64,000 nucleotides of DNA from Selaginella moellendorffii (GCF_000143415.4 NW_003314282.1:887374-951373); one strand, 5' to 3'. Counted from the first letter of the stretch, positions 44,892 through 56,656 are shown. A program made the numbers and translations. Notes: a model not told the origin generated them from the letters alone.

Positions 44892-45903
44892 TGTCGCGAA
44901 TGTGACTTCGGGTATCGAAAGTTACCTGTCGACCAGTCCTTACGGACACTCTTACCTTACTGCCACGATGGCAAGAGGTCAGTATTGCTGGACCCTTTAT
45001 CAGTCCCTCTTGTTCAAGTGTTAGTAAACTGGACTTTGCATCTGTACTTGGCCAGATGAGCATAAGGACGGAATTCCTAAGTGTCTATTTAGCCAAGCAT
45101 ACTTGGCCTGGCTTTTTAGTTCTCTTTTTCTCTGTCTTGCACTGGCTTGACAAGAACCCTTGCGTATTGAGATTGGTCCCTCAATATCGCTACATGATAG
45201 CTTACCGTGTCTGCCAAACACCCTCGTTATCATGCCCTTTGTGTTAGTCTCATTTCGGTCCCAAATGCTATTTATAGAAAGTGTCCAGATTTGCTCATTT
45301 GGCATATCTACGGAATATGGAGATTGGCCTGAACACAATGGTGTTCGTCCCGTGTCCAAATTCGCATTTTAGCGCCATTCCATATTTAGTAAGTTTTGAG
45401 CTTGTCCCAGAGACTAACTCCTGATACTAAGGGAGGCTTGGGGTGAAAGCCCAAAGCGTGTGTTCCTCAAGGGGGGGGGCTATGGGGGGTTCCAAATGTA
45501 TAGTAGGGATAGTGGGTAGGTCGGGCATGGCCGACCAACCTGAGGCATAGTCTAGCTCCCGCTTGCGTGCCTGTCCTTGTTCTGCGTCCGGCTTGGGTCT
45601 AAGCCCAAGTTCCATTCCATGCTAGCTGGTGGAGTACCCATGTCCTCGTGTTAGGCCACTGGTATGCCGAAATAGCGCCAGACTCCGTTTGGCTCCGTTT
45701 TGTGTGCTGGTCCTGGCATTAGGATGCTGGTTACTCTAGGACTGTTCCAAGTCGCTCCGGGCTCCTGTCCCTTCGCTCCTTGGGCTTTATGCTCGGGAGT
45801 TGCTCCGTGGTTCAGTTCCGTCACTCCTTGGCTCTATGCTTGGGAGTTTGGCACCGTTCCTTCGTTCAGTGGCCCAAGGCCCTGAACCTCGGGTTCCTAT
45901 GGA

Positions 45904-45950
45904 CACGTGGCATGGACACGTGGCATGTGACACGTGGCATCTGTCACGTG
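45904..45950 (+). promoter_or_regulatory. G-box/ABRE-like repeat array in the LARD LTR
   Basis: CACGTGGC occurs at 45904, 45917, 45931 and 45945, spaced 13-14 bp; another CACGTG is at 46024. CACGTGGC is the ABRE/G-box core bound by bZIP factors in plants. Lies 90-130 bp before the LTR end, which is late for a promoter, so it could also be just a short minisatellite. Confidence 0.6.
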
Positions 45951-45983
45951 GCACAAAGAGGGTTTAGGTTCCGCTTCGTGGTG

Positions 45984-46012
45984 TTATCCTATGGTAAATC
46001 ACCATAGGATAA
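45984..46012. repeat. LTR hairpin
   Basis: Arms TTATCCTATGG/CCATAGGATAA, 7-base loop, 24 bp before the LTR end. Also present at the same place in the 3' LTR (about 52106-52134). Confidence 0.85.
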
Positions 46013-46038
46013 AGGGTCAAAACCACGTGCGCTACATT

Positions 46039-46049
46039 TGGTATCAGAG
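46039..46049 (+). other. Primer-binding site of the LARD
   Basis: TGGTATCAGAG, tRNA-iMet type, two bases after the LTR end. Confidence 0.85.
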
Positions 46050-49000
46050 GATGAGTCTCAGCGAGTACTATCCAATGAGATTGGGCAACTAGTCTCGTTG
46101 CATACGCAGAGATGAAAACAATGATCCGAGTGGGTACATGTTTGGGTGCAAAGGCTTCGCAATTGTTCCTTGGGTATGGATTTAGTTACCTTTTGTACCA
46201 TAATAATGTGAGCTTGCTCTTGGGCTCATAAGAGGGATTGAGATGTTTCCTTTGGCACGAGTTTGCGCTTGGGCTCGTGAGTGAGGCACATTAGCAACTC
46301 AAGGTTACACTTTGAGTTGGCAGGATTAATGTTAGTCTATCGGTGGTTCAATGAGTTGTTCCGTGTACCGTTGGTAAAAGCAAACCTTCCCTGAGTTTGC
46401 TATAAGTGGCAAATAGGCTGGTCCATAGCTGTTTAGCATGGCACTGGTGGATCCTTCCTAAGCATGATTACAAGTGGATCAATTAAGACTGTAGGAATTA
46501 GTCTAATGGTTCAAGTAGTCATTGCCGTGCTCTCTCATAAACTTTTCTTGGATTGGACTAAAGGCAGTGTGAAAGCAAGCTTGAAGTTTAGTCAAAGATG
46601 AGACCGAAAAGAGAGTCGTCAGGGACGAAGGATCAAACACATAAATCATCTTCTCTTCTTGGAGAGATGATTTGCAACGAGGTGTGACTCATTGCTCGTG
46701 TTCACATTATGCAATCAAGAGTCCCTACCTTGATGCATGTTGGAGATGATGGTCTTACAAATGGTGAGTTGTGGGATGGATAGCGGTGAAGCACTAAACC
46801 ATTTTGTCTAGGCTTGCTATTGGAAGACTTGAGTTACAATGCTCAATTCTTTTCCGGGGAACTTTGCTATTGCTCCTTGAGTAGCTTGGTGTTGGATTAG
46901 TTTTGAGTTTGGTCAAAAAGAGAGTGGCATGAGTTTGTCCGTGTTGTGAACAAAAGTTAGTGGTGTTGAGTGTTGTAAATTTTTATCGGTGGGGTGTGGC
47001 ATTTATGTTACATTTTGTCGAATTGAGTTGACACTTGATACTCACTTAAACCTTTGTAGTAGTGACATGGGCATTGCTCATAGTGTTGCTTGATTGATGA
47101 TCAAGTCATTGTGATTTATATCATATCCATGTGATAATGAGCAATGTGTTTACGAAGTTGCTTGGGTAGATGATGATCAACCCCAAAGTGGTTGATGGAG
47201 AAGCTAATCTACTTGCAAGTAGTAGCATTGTAGTAGCTTTGACTGGATTCTCGATGGTGGTCCATTATGCTAAGCTTAAGTTGGTTCCTTGTACTTTGTT
47301 TCCATGAGGATTTGTCCATAAGGTGTTGGAAAAGGTTATAGCATTCACTTGCTATGGCTTGTTGGTTGATCCGTTAGCACTTGAAGTAGATTATTGGATG
47401 GAGAAGGTGTGTAATTGAGGTATTGACATTGCTAGCACTTGTGTTAGTGAAAGTGGCATTGTTGTTCGAGTGATGAGGAATTTTCCTTAGACCTTGATTT
47501 TCCGTGTCATTTTTCTTGTTAGTGTTTTAGCTTCACATTGGATCTTGAAGGTGATTGAAGAAGAGTGTTAGTGCAATATGGATATCCGAAGATGTGGTCT
47601 TCGTGATCAAGCTTTAGATATTCACTTTGCATTTTATGGATGTCGGTGTTGGATGTCGGAAGTATGGGCAAAAAAAAGATGTTCGAAGTTTAAACATACT
47701 ATGGATCATGAGAATTGATGTTGAAGTGAACCTATGTGAAGGTGTAGGTAGGAGGAAGTTGGTTGAGTCTTGGAAGTTTGTATTTCTAGACTAAGAGTCA
47801 TTCTTTCTCTAGGATGAAAAATTTTTCCACAAATTTTCTTAGGCTTTTCCAATGGCTGATCTGTTGATCACTTTGTCCGAAAACCATTCCGTTTTCGTAA
47901 GCCGGTACAAACTAGTGAAGGGGTTGGAGTTGACATCGGTTGGCTTAGACCTTGGTAGGTAGTTTGTATGATGCGACCCGAAAGGGATGCTGACTTTTGA
48001 AGCTAAAGCAATTGAGTTGGATAGAGTCTGGAGTTGGTGTAGAAAAGTGGCCATTGCACTTTTCTAAGAAGGGTGACCCTTGTACCTTTCTTCTGTGTTA
48101 TGCTTGGTGGCAGGTTGCACCCTGCATTTCATTAGACTCTATGAGAGTAGTGAGCTCTCACTAATCTTGACTTGGTCTTGGTGGTTTTGCGCCTTGGCTG
48201 AGAATGGTGATGTCCAACTTAGTTGTTTAAGGTTAAGATGTTGGTACCCGTACTATAGCTTTGTCTAAGTGGAGGTTGTGTACCGATATGAGTCCATCTC
48301 ATGGTCTTCACTTAAGTTTTAACTTAGTGTTGATCATGCATAGCTAGCCTCTTCAAGGTATGCTCAGAGCTATTGACTAGATGTATTGATGAGCTTATCG
48401 CGGTTGAGTTGGATTCGAGTGGTCATTTGGTTTGTGCTTGTCTATGAACTTTTATCTTATACCTGAGGTATCACGTTCATACTAGACAAGTATATGACTC
48501 GATGGCAGGAGTTTAGTGTTTGGGTCTTGTGAAGGCAAGTTGAAGAGTGATTGTTGGTTGCCTTGCGACTAATGGTTGCTTATAGACTTCGTCGAGGACC
48601 TTTGATACTTGCTTCGCTCGATGATGATTTAGCGGTGATGGGCTTGCTTTACCAGATGGTGTTGCGGAGGATCGTGTCGTTACACTTACGTGTGTTTTCC
48701 ATGTTGGCATTTTCGACTCTACCTCTGTCAATATCATTTGGTTACGTTTGGTCCGTGGTGTTGGATTTCATTGAGTCTTGGATGTGGTGATTCACTCCTT
48801 GAGGAAGTGTTATCTGTACCTGAGTAATGTTGAAGGTTTGGTCTCAGACACTAACTAAAGTATCTTCGACCTTAGTTAGTTTGGTTGCTAGAAAGTTTTG
48901 AGTGGTGATTCACTCTTGCTTTCTTCTAGCTTTGTTCTAGTGTTGATGGCATTGAAGTGATGCCTTGTCGTTGACATTGTTGATATTGAAATTTCAGTGA

Positions 49001-51010
49001 AATGAGATGTCTTTCCGCAAGATTGATGTCGAGTTTCATTTGTCTTGATGAAGATAGTGTTGATGATTTGGCCATGGCTTGTGTTATTGGCATTGGTGCA
49101 TTTGCTAGTTAGCAACTATATTAGCATTCAAACGAACCGAGTGGCAAGTTTGAGTTAGTGTGTTCTAGATGAGATTATTTAGTAGGGGTTGAGCTTTGAG
49201 CTTTTCCTTGAAAAGTGATTTAGTCATGGACTATGCTAACTCTACAAGTGGGAGAGTTAGTGATCGATATTGGAATATTTGAATCCTTGTGGGATTTTAA
49301 TTGAAATATATCGATCATTGATAATTCTTCTTGTGCTTGTTATGAAGTGAGTTACGTCTTGCTATAAATGGATTCATGGAGGATCGTTTGGTGATCACAT
49401 GTTGAGCATAGCTTCGTTATGCTTAGCTTTTAGATTGATGCAGATATGCTCTTCATTAGCTTTGGCATTATGAAGTCTAGCTTATGGATGTGTTGAGGAA
49501 TATATTGTGGGTTGCACCATGATTTCTTTTTTAGCATTGAAGTTAGTTCATGTGAGACTTGTGATCATTGTTAGGAAAGACTTGGCTATAGACTCCTTCA
49601 AGCTTTTGGTTCTTTGAGTTTTATGTTGTTCCATTTGTTAGAAGTTGTTGGGGAAGGCATTATGGCTCATTAGCTTCAATATTGAAGTTGGCCTTTGCAT
49701 TTTTGCAGTCATTGGTGATGATTGACTATCATCTTAGATAGTTGATTATTCTTGTCAAGAGTTTTGCTTGAATATTGTTGATATAGACTGAGTTGTTGTT
49801 CTTCGGGATGGTAAATTCTTTCTTTAACGATGATTATGCATCTCTTTGTTGATGGAATGATTGATGATCTTTCATGATGGTTAGTTGTTCTCTTTGATAG
49901 CTTATGGCTTTTCGCAATACCACATGTTCTTTGTGGTTTGCTCTGGATTGGTCTCTTGGGTTTGAGATATTAATAGGATGTTGCTGACACTTGCTTAGGC
50001 AACTTGAGTTCCTTAGTGTTGTTGGTTGGGATCTATTCGGATTGACTCATGTGATAGTTGGCATGACTGAGGGTTTGTTGGTCTTACCGCATTCATTCTC
50101 TTCTGTTGATTGTTACTCGAGTTAGTTTTGATAGATTTGGATGTTATTTCCTTTGGGTGATACATTCGCGAGCATTGTGTTTGTCAGTCAATGATACTTT
50201 GTGTTCTTTGAGTTATCTCTAGTAAGTTGTTGGCTTACTATTTGCTATTTTCAGTAGTTAAGTTTCATCATTAAGTTTATTTGATGATATACTTGCTATT
50301 GAATTTTGTTGGATGGTAAATCCTATGTTTCCAAAAATGATGATCTTGGTGGTTCCTATCCTATAATACTAGTTTATTGGATGATAACTTACTTGGAATA
50401 CTTTTGTGTTCTAATCTAAGATATATTCACTGATAATTAAGACTCTAAGATATCATTGTCTATGACTTTGATATTGTCCATCTATTCATCTTCGAGTTTG
50501 GGCCAGTATAGGCAGACTAGCTTCGGCACTTCGTGTGCATGGTGAAATCTCTAGTCATGGGGTAGCTACTGTTGACTGGTCACATAACCTGCCTCTTTGT
50601 CGATGTTCCTTGTTCCGTTGAAAGGGCGTGACCGTGTAAAACAACTCTAACTGCCTGTTTACAGTAGTCTATCTAAACCTTACCGACGGGTTTGGTTTCT
50701 TTGCTTAGGAGGGTTGGGGCCTTTGGCTTCTCTCTCTATGTTCCTGCGGGCAGGGGCATATCACACTTTTGTAGCTGGGTGACTCCCAGAGCAGCAAGGG
50801 TGGCTGACTCTGTTGGTCATTTCCTTGTCGGCGACGGCCGGAAGGTGTCTGAGCTGGTAGCGCATCCGTGTTAGACAAAGAGGTTACCCCTAACTCATTT
50901 AAGTTGGTGCATTTCTCACATAGTGTGAGTACCGTGAACTTTTTTTGGAGTTGTTTCCTTGGCGGTATTCTAGACTCGAGTATGCATCGACGAGGACGTC
51001 GATCTTCCCT
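46050..51010. other. Non-coding interior of the LARD
   Basis: No recognisable protein domain on either strand. The longest open frames are under 100 codons and have retroelement-like T/G composition. Confidence 0.8.
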
Positions 51011-51022
51011 AGGGGGGGAGAG
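51011..51022 (+). other. Polypurine tract of the LARD
   Basis: AGGGGGGGAGAG directly before the 3' LTR. Confidence 0.85.
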
Positions 51023-52157
51023 TGTCGCGAATGTGACTTCGGGTATCGAAAGTTATCTGTCGACCAGTCCTTACGGACACTCTTACCTTACTGCCACGAT
51101 GGCAAGAGGTCGGTATTGCTGGACCCTTTATCAGTCCCTCTTGTTCAAGTGTTAGTAAACTGGACTTTGCATCTGTACTTGGCCGGATGAGCATAAGGAC
51201 GGAATTCCTAAGTGTCTATTTAGCCAAGCATACTTGGCCTGGCTTTTTAGTTCTCTTTTGCTCTGTCTTGCACTGGCTTGACAAGAACCCTTGCGTATTG
51301 AGATTGGTCCCTCAATATCGCTACATGATAGCTTACCGTGTCTGCCAAACACCCTCGTTATCATGCCCTTTGTGTTAGTCTCATTTCGGTCCCAAATGCT
51401 ATTTATAGAAAGTGTCCAGATTTGCTCATTTGGCATATCTACGAAATATGGAGATCGGCCTGAACACAATGGTGTTCATCCCGTGTCCAAATTCGCATTT
51501 TAGCGCCATTCCATATTTAGTAAGTTTTGAGCTTGTCCCAGAGACTAACTCCTGATACTAAGGGAGGCTTGGGGTGAAAGCCCAAAGCGTGTGTTCCTCA
51601 AGGGGGGGGGGGGGCTATGGGGGGTTCCAAATGTATAGTAGGGATAGTGGGTAGGTCGGGCATGGCCGACCAACCTGAGGCATAGTCTAGCTCCCGCTTG
51701 CGTGCTTGTTCTTGTTCTGCGTCCGACTTGGGTCTAAGCCCAAGTTCCATTCCATGCTAGCTGGTGGAGTACCCATGTCCTCGTGTTAGGCCACTGGTAT
51801 GCCGAAATAGCGCCAGACTCCGTTTGGCTCTGTTTTGTGTGCTGGTCTTGGCATTAGGATGCTGGTTACTCTAGGACTGTTCCAAGTCGCTCCGGGCTCC
51901 TGTCCCTTCGCTCCTTGGGCTTTATGCTCGGGAGTTGCTCCGTGGTTCAGTTCCGTCACTCCTTGGCTCTATGCTTGGGAGTTTGGCACCGTTCCTTCGT
52001 TCAGTGGCCCAAGGCCCTGAACCTCGGGTTCCTATGGACACGTGGCATGTGACACGTGGCATCTGTCACATGGCACAAAGAGGGTTTAGGTTCCGCTTCG
52101 TGGTGTTATCCTATGGTAAATCACCATAGGATAAAGGGTCAAAACCACGTGCGCTAC
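51023..52157 (+). repeat. 3' LTR of the LARD
   Basis: 1135 bp. Compared with the 5' LTR it has a longer G run (13), one CACGTGGC repeat fewer, one of the remaining ones changed to CACATGGC, and about 13 point differences, nearly all transitions. Confidence 0.95.
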
Positions 52158-52900
52158 AGTTTGTCAAGAGTAGCTGTTGGATACAGTCCACCTTTCCGCA
52201 ATGGGAATGATTTGATACGATCTCAAGCATCATTTAGAATTCATAGCAAGGATGCCAGCTCGGTGTCGATGTAGGCCACTTTTTACCATTAACTCCATTT
52301 AAGCCAAACGGCAGCTGCACGGCTTTGTCAGTTTGGAATTCGCCAAGGACTTTGGTGATTGTCATCGTTTCTATACCACCTGGTGCATGAGGATGGAGCG
52401 AGAGAGAGAGAGAGAGAACAGCAAAGAAGTATACCACTGAGAAGATCATCCAAAAGTTGGCTTCCAGTATCACAGATTTTCACTCATTCCCAGCCTCATT
52501 CCCAGTGGTATAGCTGACTTGCCAGAGTAGTTGCGATCCAAGGCACTTACCACTATCTTTTCTGCCACTTCCAGGATCTTGTCGACCTTTGCTTCAGACA
52601 ATCCCATTAAGCTCTGGCAAATAGAAGAAAATCTGATGAGGGAAAAAGAAAAGATTGATTGATTCGCACCTTCTTTGTTTGCAATCCATTGCATGTACAA
52701 CTTCCGGCATCCTGGAGCTTTTTCACATCCCCGGCATTGATTTGGAAGAACAAGTTATCTAGAAGGCCAAATGATCTCTCTAAAGACTTATGTGTCGATC
52801 GTCTCAAAGGTCCTCCTCCTCATGCGCACTTACATGGTGGCTGTGACTGGGATGTTCCAGCTCACTTCTTTAGGGCAAAAGAAGCAAATGCGGCCGCGTT
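52158..52900 (-). pseudogene. DMC1-like recombinase pseudogene, 5' part
   Basis: Complement shows, in order, LDNLFFQINAGDVKKLQDAG and TCNGL (about 52770-52680), an intron, GLSEAKVDKILEVAEKIV (about 52610-52550), GGIET...TKVLGEF (about 52370-52330), and IIPIAERW followed by a PTATLDK-like block (about 52200-52160). These match plant DMC1 (meiotic RecA-family strand exchange). The Walker A GEFRSGKTQ is changed to GEFQTDKAVQ and frames are broken, so it is inactive. Introns are retained, so it arose by DNA duplication. Confidence 0.88.
52397..52419. repeat. (GA)n microsatellite
   Basis: About ten GA units in a DMC1-like intron. Confidence 0.9.
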
Positions 52901-53044
52901 TGTAAGTAGCAAACGGCTCGATTGTTTTTAGGGTTAGGTCAGTCAAATATAGTTGAGGAAGATCTTGAACTGGCAGGAACGTGAACTTCTTGAGCTTGAT
53001 AGGCCTTGGATGGTCCCCATGCCCGACGGCATGTAGACGGCAAG

Positions 53045-53630
53045 AGCTCCACTATTTCTGTAGAACAAAACAGCTGCGAAACAAAACCTTTGCTAGAGTA
53101 CATCTATGCTGAGATAAAAAACTGTTATGACCGGAAGCACATCTATGGAATCAAGAAGTTATGAGAGCTATACATACTCACGTCTAGACAAACTCTATGT
53201 GCCTTTAATATTGAATCAACTTTGCCACCTCAAATGAAAACCATTGTTAAGCCACTACCGATGCACTTGGTAATGCAACAGGGCCAAACTGGCAATATTA
53301 ATCAAATGTCTCCGATCATCAAGGTATGTAATTTCTACATGGTTTCTTTTTAAGTGTTTCTTTGTCAGGGAAGAAAAAAATCCAGATAGAGTACATCTCC
53401 TGCATTGAGACAAGAAAGAGCTGCTTCTGAAAGCACATATATGGAATCATATACAATACTTGATTTATCCTGTTACTTCCCAAAGAGTTACATCCTCAAC
53501 ACAAAAATTGGAGTCAGTGATAACCAAAAGTTGGCAGATCATAACCTGAAGGGTTTAGAGCCAGAGGAGCTAAGATTCAACAAGGACTCGCCACCACCAT
53601 TAGTATCTTGGGGCTATGCAATTTAATCTT
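53045..53630 (+). pseudogene. Double-MADS-family pseudogene
   Basis: Contains KTAAKQ...EYIYAEIKNCYDRKHIYGIKKL then stop, the LPPQMKTIVK segment, MSPIIK|intron, and a second MADS remnant (KKIQIEYIS..TRKSCF then stop), ending in EELRFNKDSPPPLVS. Two decayed MADS units in the same order as the intact genes at 36653 and 58332. Confidence 0.85.
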
Positions 53631-53639
53631 TTATCTAGT

Positions 53640-54210
53640 TTTACAGCATTCAGTATCCACATTAGTGTATATTTGAAACATATACTTCAAATATGTAATG
53701 AAAGGTTTAAAGATGTACAATATTATTATGAGAATTCCTTTTTTCGCTAAAATATAGAGATCACCGCTGAATGATAAAAAGGTGGCAGCGTGGGTTTGAG
53801 CCTTCCCTGACTTTATGTATTTTATGACAAAAATAAAAAATGTTCTGATTACGCTTATAAATGCTCCCAATGACAATATTTAGTAGTTTGTCAGGGTGCC
53901 ATTCTACCGAATGGTTTCTAGGGCACCCGAAATACAAATGGTGTTTGAGGCACCTTTGAAAAATTGAGTAATGTTTAATCAAGCGAAGGTCACAGTTTGT
54001 GTTCGTAGCACAGACTGTTCTAAAAGTCTTACAATTTCTTTGCATTCAATACCAAATAGTTATTATTAATCACTAAAAATTTAGGATTGGCCAATAATAT
54101 ATATTTTTCTGCAGAGTCTTAGGTTACTATTGTGAAAATTTTTGCAATAATTTGAAATATTATACATAAATTATATTTGTAAAATTTGTAAATATATGTA
54201 TGTATATACA
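53640..54210. other. AT-rich spacer
   Basis: No gene. A/T runs; nothing recognised. Confidence 0.4.
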
Positions 54211-54600
54211 TGTATTACCCTAGCTAGGTAATACATTAATTATAGTACTATAGCATATAGACCATCCATTTGGGATTGAATCTGGTCCATCCATTTTTGT
54301 ATATAAGCAGAGGTTTAAAACCCAATTAATATATTTATTTTTATATCCCGAACACTCACATTGGTGGAGGTGAGGGGCATTGCAATTTCTCCCTGAAGGG
54401 CAAAGTTTTTTTGTAGTGTTTTACTCTAGTGTTTGGGATTGTGCTTTTTTATTTTTATTTCTTCATTCTTTTTTAGATCTAGATCTATATTAACTTTTGG
54501 CAAGATTTAGAATTCTAGCTATTATTGTACTTAGATCTGTGTAAGGAACCAACTCCTCAAAGTGTTGAAAGCTAAAGGATCCTTAAAAGCACAACCAAAA
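54211..54600 (+). repeat. 5'-end fragment of the gypsy family (LTR, primer site, leader)
   Basis: Ends of LTR CACTCACA at 54354-54361, followed by TTGGTGGAGGTGAGGGGC like the duplicated primer-site region of the 25367 element, then a leader with TCTCCCTGAAGGG and T-rich text matching the 5' leader there. A stem GTATTACC/GGTAATAC at 54212-54234 is near the LTR start. No gag. Confidence 0.65.
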
Positions 54601-54639
54601 TGATAAAAAGTTCATCGAATGAGACTGGGTCCGGGTTCG

Positions 54640-54860
54640 AGCCCAAGACCGACTCTAAGATTGAGTTTGAGACCGAGTCCGAGATTGAGTCCAAGACTGA
54701 CTTTGAGTCCAAGTTCGAGACCGAGTCCGAGATTGAATTCGAGACCAAGTCTGAGATCCGATATCAAGTCTGAGACCAAGTCCGAGATCGAGTCCGAGAC
54801 CGAGTCCGAAGTTGAGTTCGAAATCAAGTCTGAGATCAAGTCCAAGACCGAGTCCGAATA
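54640..54860. repeat. GAGTCC/GAGACC hexanucleotide VNTR, second array
   Basis: Same hexamer family as 14985-15625 (GAGACCGAGTCC, AAGTCCGAG). Followed, as there, by GGTGAAAGCCCAAAGC. Confidence 0.85.
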
Positions 54861-54864
54861 CTAA

Positions 54865-54960
54865 TACAAGTTATGGGGTGAAAGCCCAAAGCATGTGTCT
54901 CCCGAGGGGGGCTGCAGGAGGTTCCAAAAGTATAGTAGGGATAGTGAGGTCTAGAAACCA
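54865..54960 (+). repeat. LTR block GGTGAAAGCCCAAAGC...AAAGTATAGTAG
   Basis: Shared with 15620-15690, 45440-45510 and 51570-51640. Marks a related LARD-type LTR remnant. Confidence 0.7.
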
Positions 54961-55660
54961 GTCTTGAAGGAACTCTCTAGTGGTGCTTCCAAATTGACTA
55001 GAGGTTGAGATTGGGGCTAAAGGGCCTTGGATGGGAGTGAACATGGACTCGGGTGGTGTTGGAGGGGCCACCCAAGGAAATGCTCAAGAGCAACTCCCAC
55101 TCCCAGAAGGGAAATTGATTGTGGTGCTCCCGGCTCATGTGAAGTGGTGCCCCACTTGAGTACCTTGCAGCTCATAGGCCCTCGCCCTTCCTAGGGGCTT
55201 AGGCTTTCTTTTCGGGATGGAAGTGGGGGGGTAGAGGTACCCATATTGGGCCATTAGGCCATGGTGTTTTGCCCTAGCGTCCTAAAGCAAGTGTTGCACC
55301 CAAGGCTTAGGATTTAAAGAGTCCCATGATCAAGTCTTGTTGTATCAAGGGATGTTAGAAACCTAGAGGTTTGGTGTGCTTAGCTGCTTGTGCCTGTGGG
55401 GAGTGTAGTTGAACCTTAAGTCTAGTCTAACCCGGGGAGGGGGATTGGGGGAATCTGTGGATGAATGGCTAACACTTCGTTGCTCGTGCAGTGAGTAGCT
55501 GAACCCAAGTAGGACCAAGTAGAAGTTGGTATAATAGGCAGGAACTTTATCAAGGGAACTTAGCTAAAGCCAAAGCAGTGTTGATCGGATAAACAAAGTA
55601 AGCTAACAAATTGGAAATGAAAAATTTGTGGCTTACAATTTGCTCTTTCTTCTAATCTTT
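54961..55660. other. Retroelement-like non-coding sequence
   Basis: Continuation of the LARD-type remnant; no coding region or second LTR found. Confidence 0.4.
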
Positions 55661-55759
55661 ATTGCATTCTCTTCTTCCACCATGCCATGCCGTCATTGAT
55701 CAAGGAGTATGTCACTTGAGGCTACTAATGTTGCTCTGTTGGATTGAACTTTTGGTGTT

Positions 55760-56656
55760 GTGGGGTGTGATTATATTGGTGTTGGACATATCCTTGGTGT
55801 GTTGTCGTTTCCAGCTTTTGAGGGATGTAATTACACGGCTTGTCTTATTCTTGGTGTTCTACCATCTCCTATTGATGTGCAGTGTGATCATGATATTGAT
55901 TGGCAAGCTATGGAGTCCAATTCTTGGAAAATATTCGAGGATCAAGTTTATGGGAAGACGATGTATACAAGCTCAAGTGGATTCCAGAGTATGATAATGA
56001 GCTTAATTATTATGGAGATAGTTTTGGAGATGAAATGGAGATTTCACGGGGTAGATGTCAATATTTTAATTTGCCATTTGATCCTTTTTCTTTCCCTTCT
56101 ACTCTTTCCCAACTTTTTTTTATTTCTCAACCTGAGCCACCTTCTCATATTCTTAGTATTTTTTCCTCATTTACAGTGTTTTTTTCTTTTGGCATGTCGA
56201 TCATTTGACTCTTATGATTCTCTTTCTCAATCTAGTGTTGAGTGGAGTGTTTTTTGTCCTCCTTATACTAATCTAGATCTTGAGTGTGTCCATGAAGTTG
56301 AGAATCTTGCTTTTGTTTTATTGGCAGAGTCTTTAATCAGTTCTAGTGTTAAGTATTTCCTTGTTCCAAGGGTTGAGTCATTTTGGCCAGAGTTTTGGGT
56401 TGAATGCATGTCCCCACTTGTGAGTGCCATTGAGAGCTTTTGCTTTACTGTTGCTGATAAAGAATTTATATGTTTCTTTGAGAGTGTGAATGTTATTATT
56501 AATTTTCCCGTCTTAAGTGTTGAATTGTGTATTGAGAAGGTTGAGTGGTGTAAATCTCTTGTTTATATTGTGGTGGCCAAAGTATTTTATGATAGGAAGT
56601 CCCTTATTTTCCAAGCTTTAAGCATATATTCTTCTAATTTCCCGATTTCTGCATAA
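55760..56656 (+). other. 298-codon open frame of unknown nature
   Basis: Not recognised. Strongly T-rich codons give a Phe/Leu/Ser/Val-rich product with a hydrophobic middle (about residues 85-140) caused by TTT/CTT runs. The first codon in the frame is preceded by other open text from 55662 in another frame. No conserved motif seen. A purine-rich stretch near 57030-57060 (CGAGGAGGGGATAAAGAG) could be a polypurine tract, so it may be the interior of a decayed LTR element. Confidence 0.3.

Larger units (their letters stand above)
44892..46036 (+). repeat. 5' LTR of the LARD
   Basis: 1145 bp, TG...CA. Contains a G9 run at about 45471, four CACGTG(GC) repeats at 45904-45950, and an 11-bp-arm hairpin at 45984-46012 near the 3' end. 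Confidence 0.95.
44892..52157 (+). mobile_element. LARD: large non-autonomous LTR retrotransposon, complete
   Basis: 7266 bp. LTRs are 44892-46036 (1145 bp) and 51023-52157 (1135 bp), both TGTCGCGAATG...GCGCTACA. TSD GTTTG at 44887-44891 and 52158-52162. A tRNA-iMet primer site (TGGTATCAGAG) lies at 46039 and the polypurine tract AGGGGGGGAGAG ends at 51022. The interior (46037-51022) has no gag or pol; it is T/G-rich with only short chance frames. Such elements need another element's proteins. LTRs are about 99 percent identical, so insertion is recent. Confidence 0.95.

Noticed and set aside
46050-51010. Possible small genes inside the LARD
   Set aside because: All frames are short and show no domain; the cis structure shows a non-coding element.
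52158-52900. Working DMC1 gene
   Set aside because: The Walker A motif is destroyed, frames are broken and a 7-kb LARD divides it.
54211-54600. Complete gypsy element at 54 kb
   Set aside because: Only LTR, primer-site region and leader are recognisable; no gag or pol follows.
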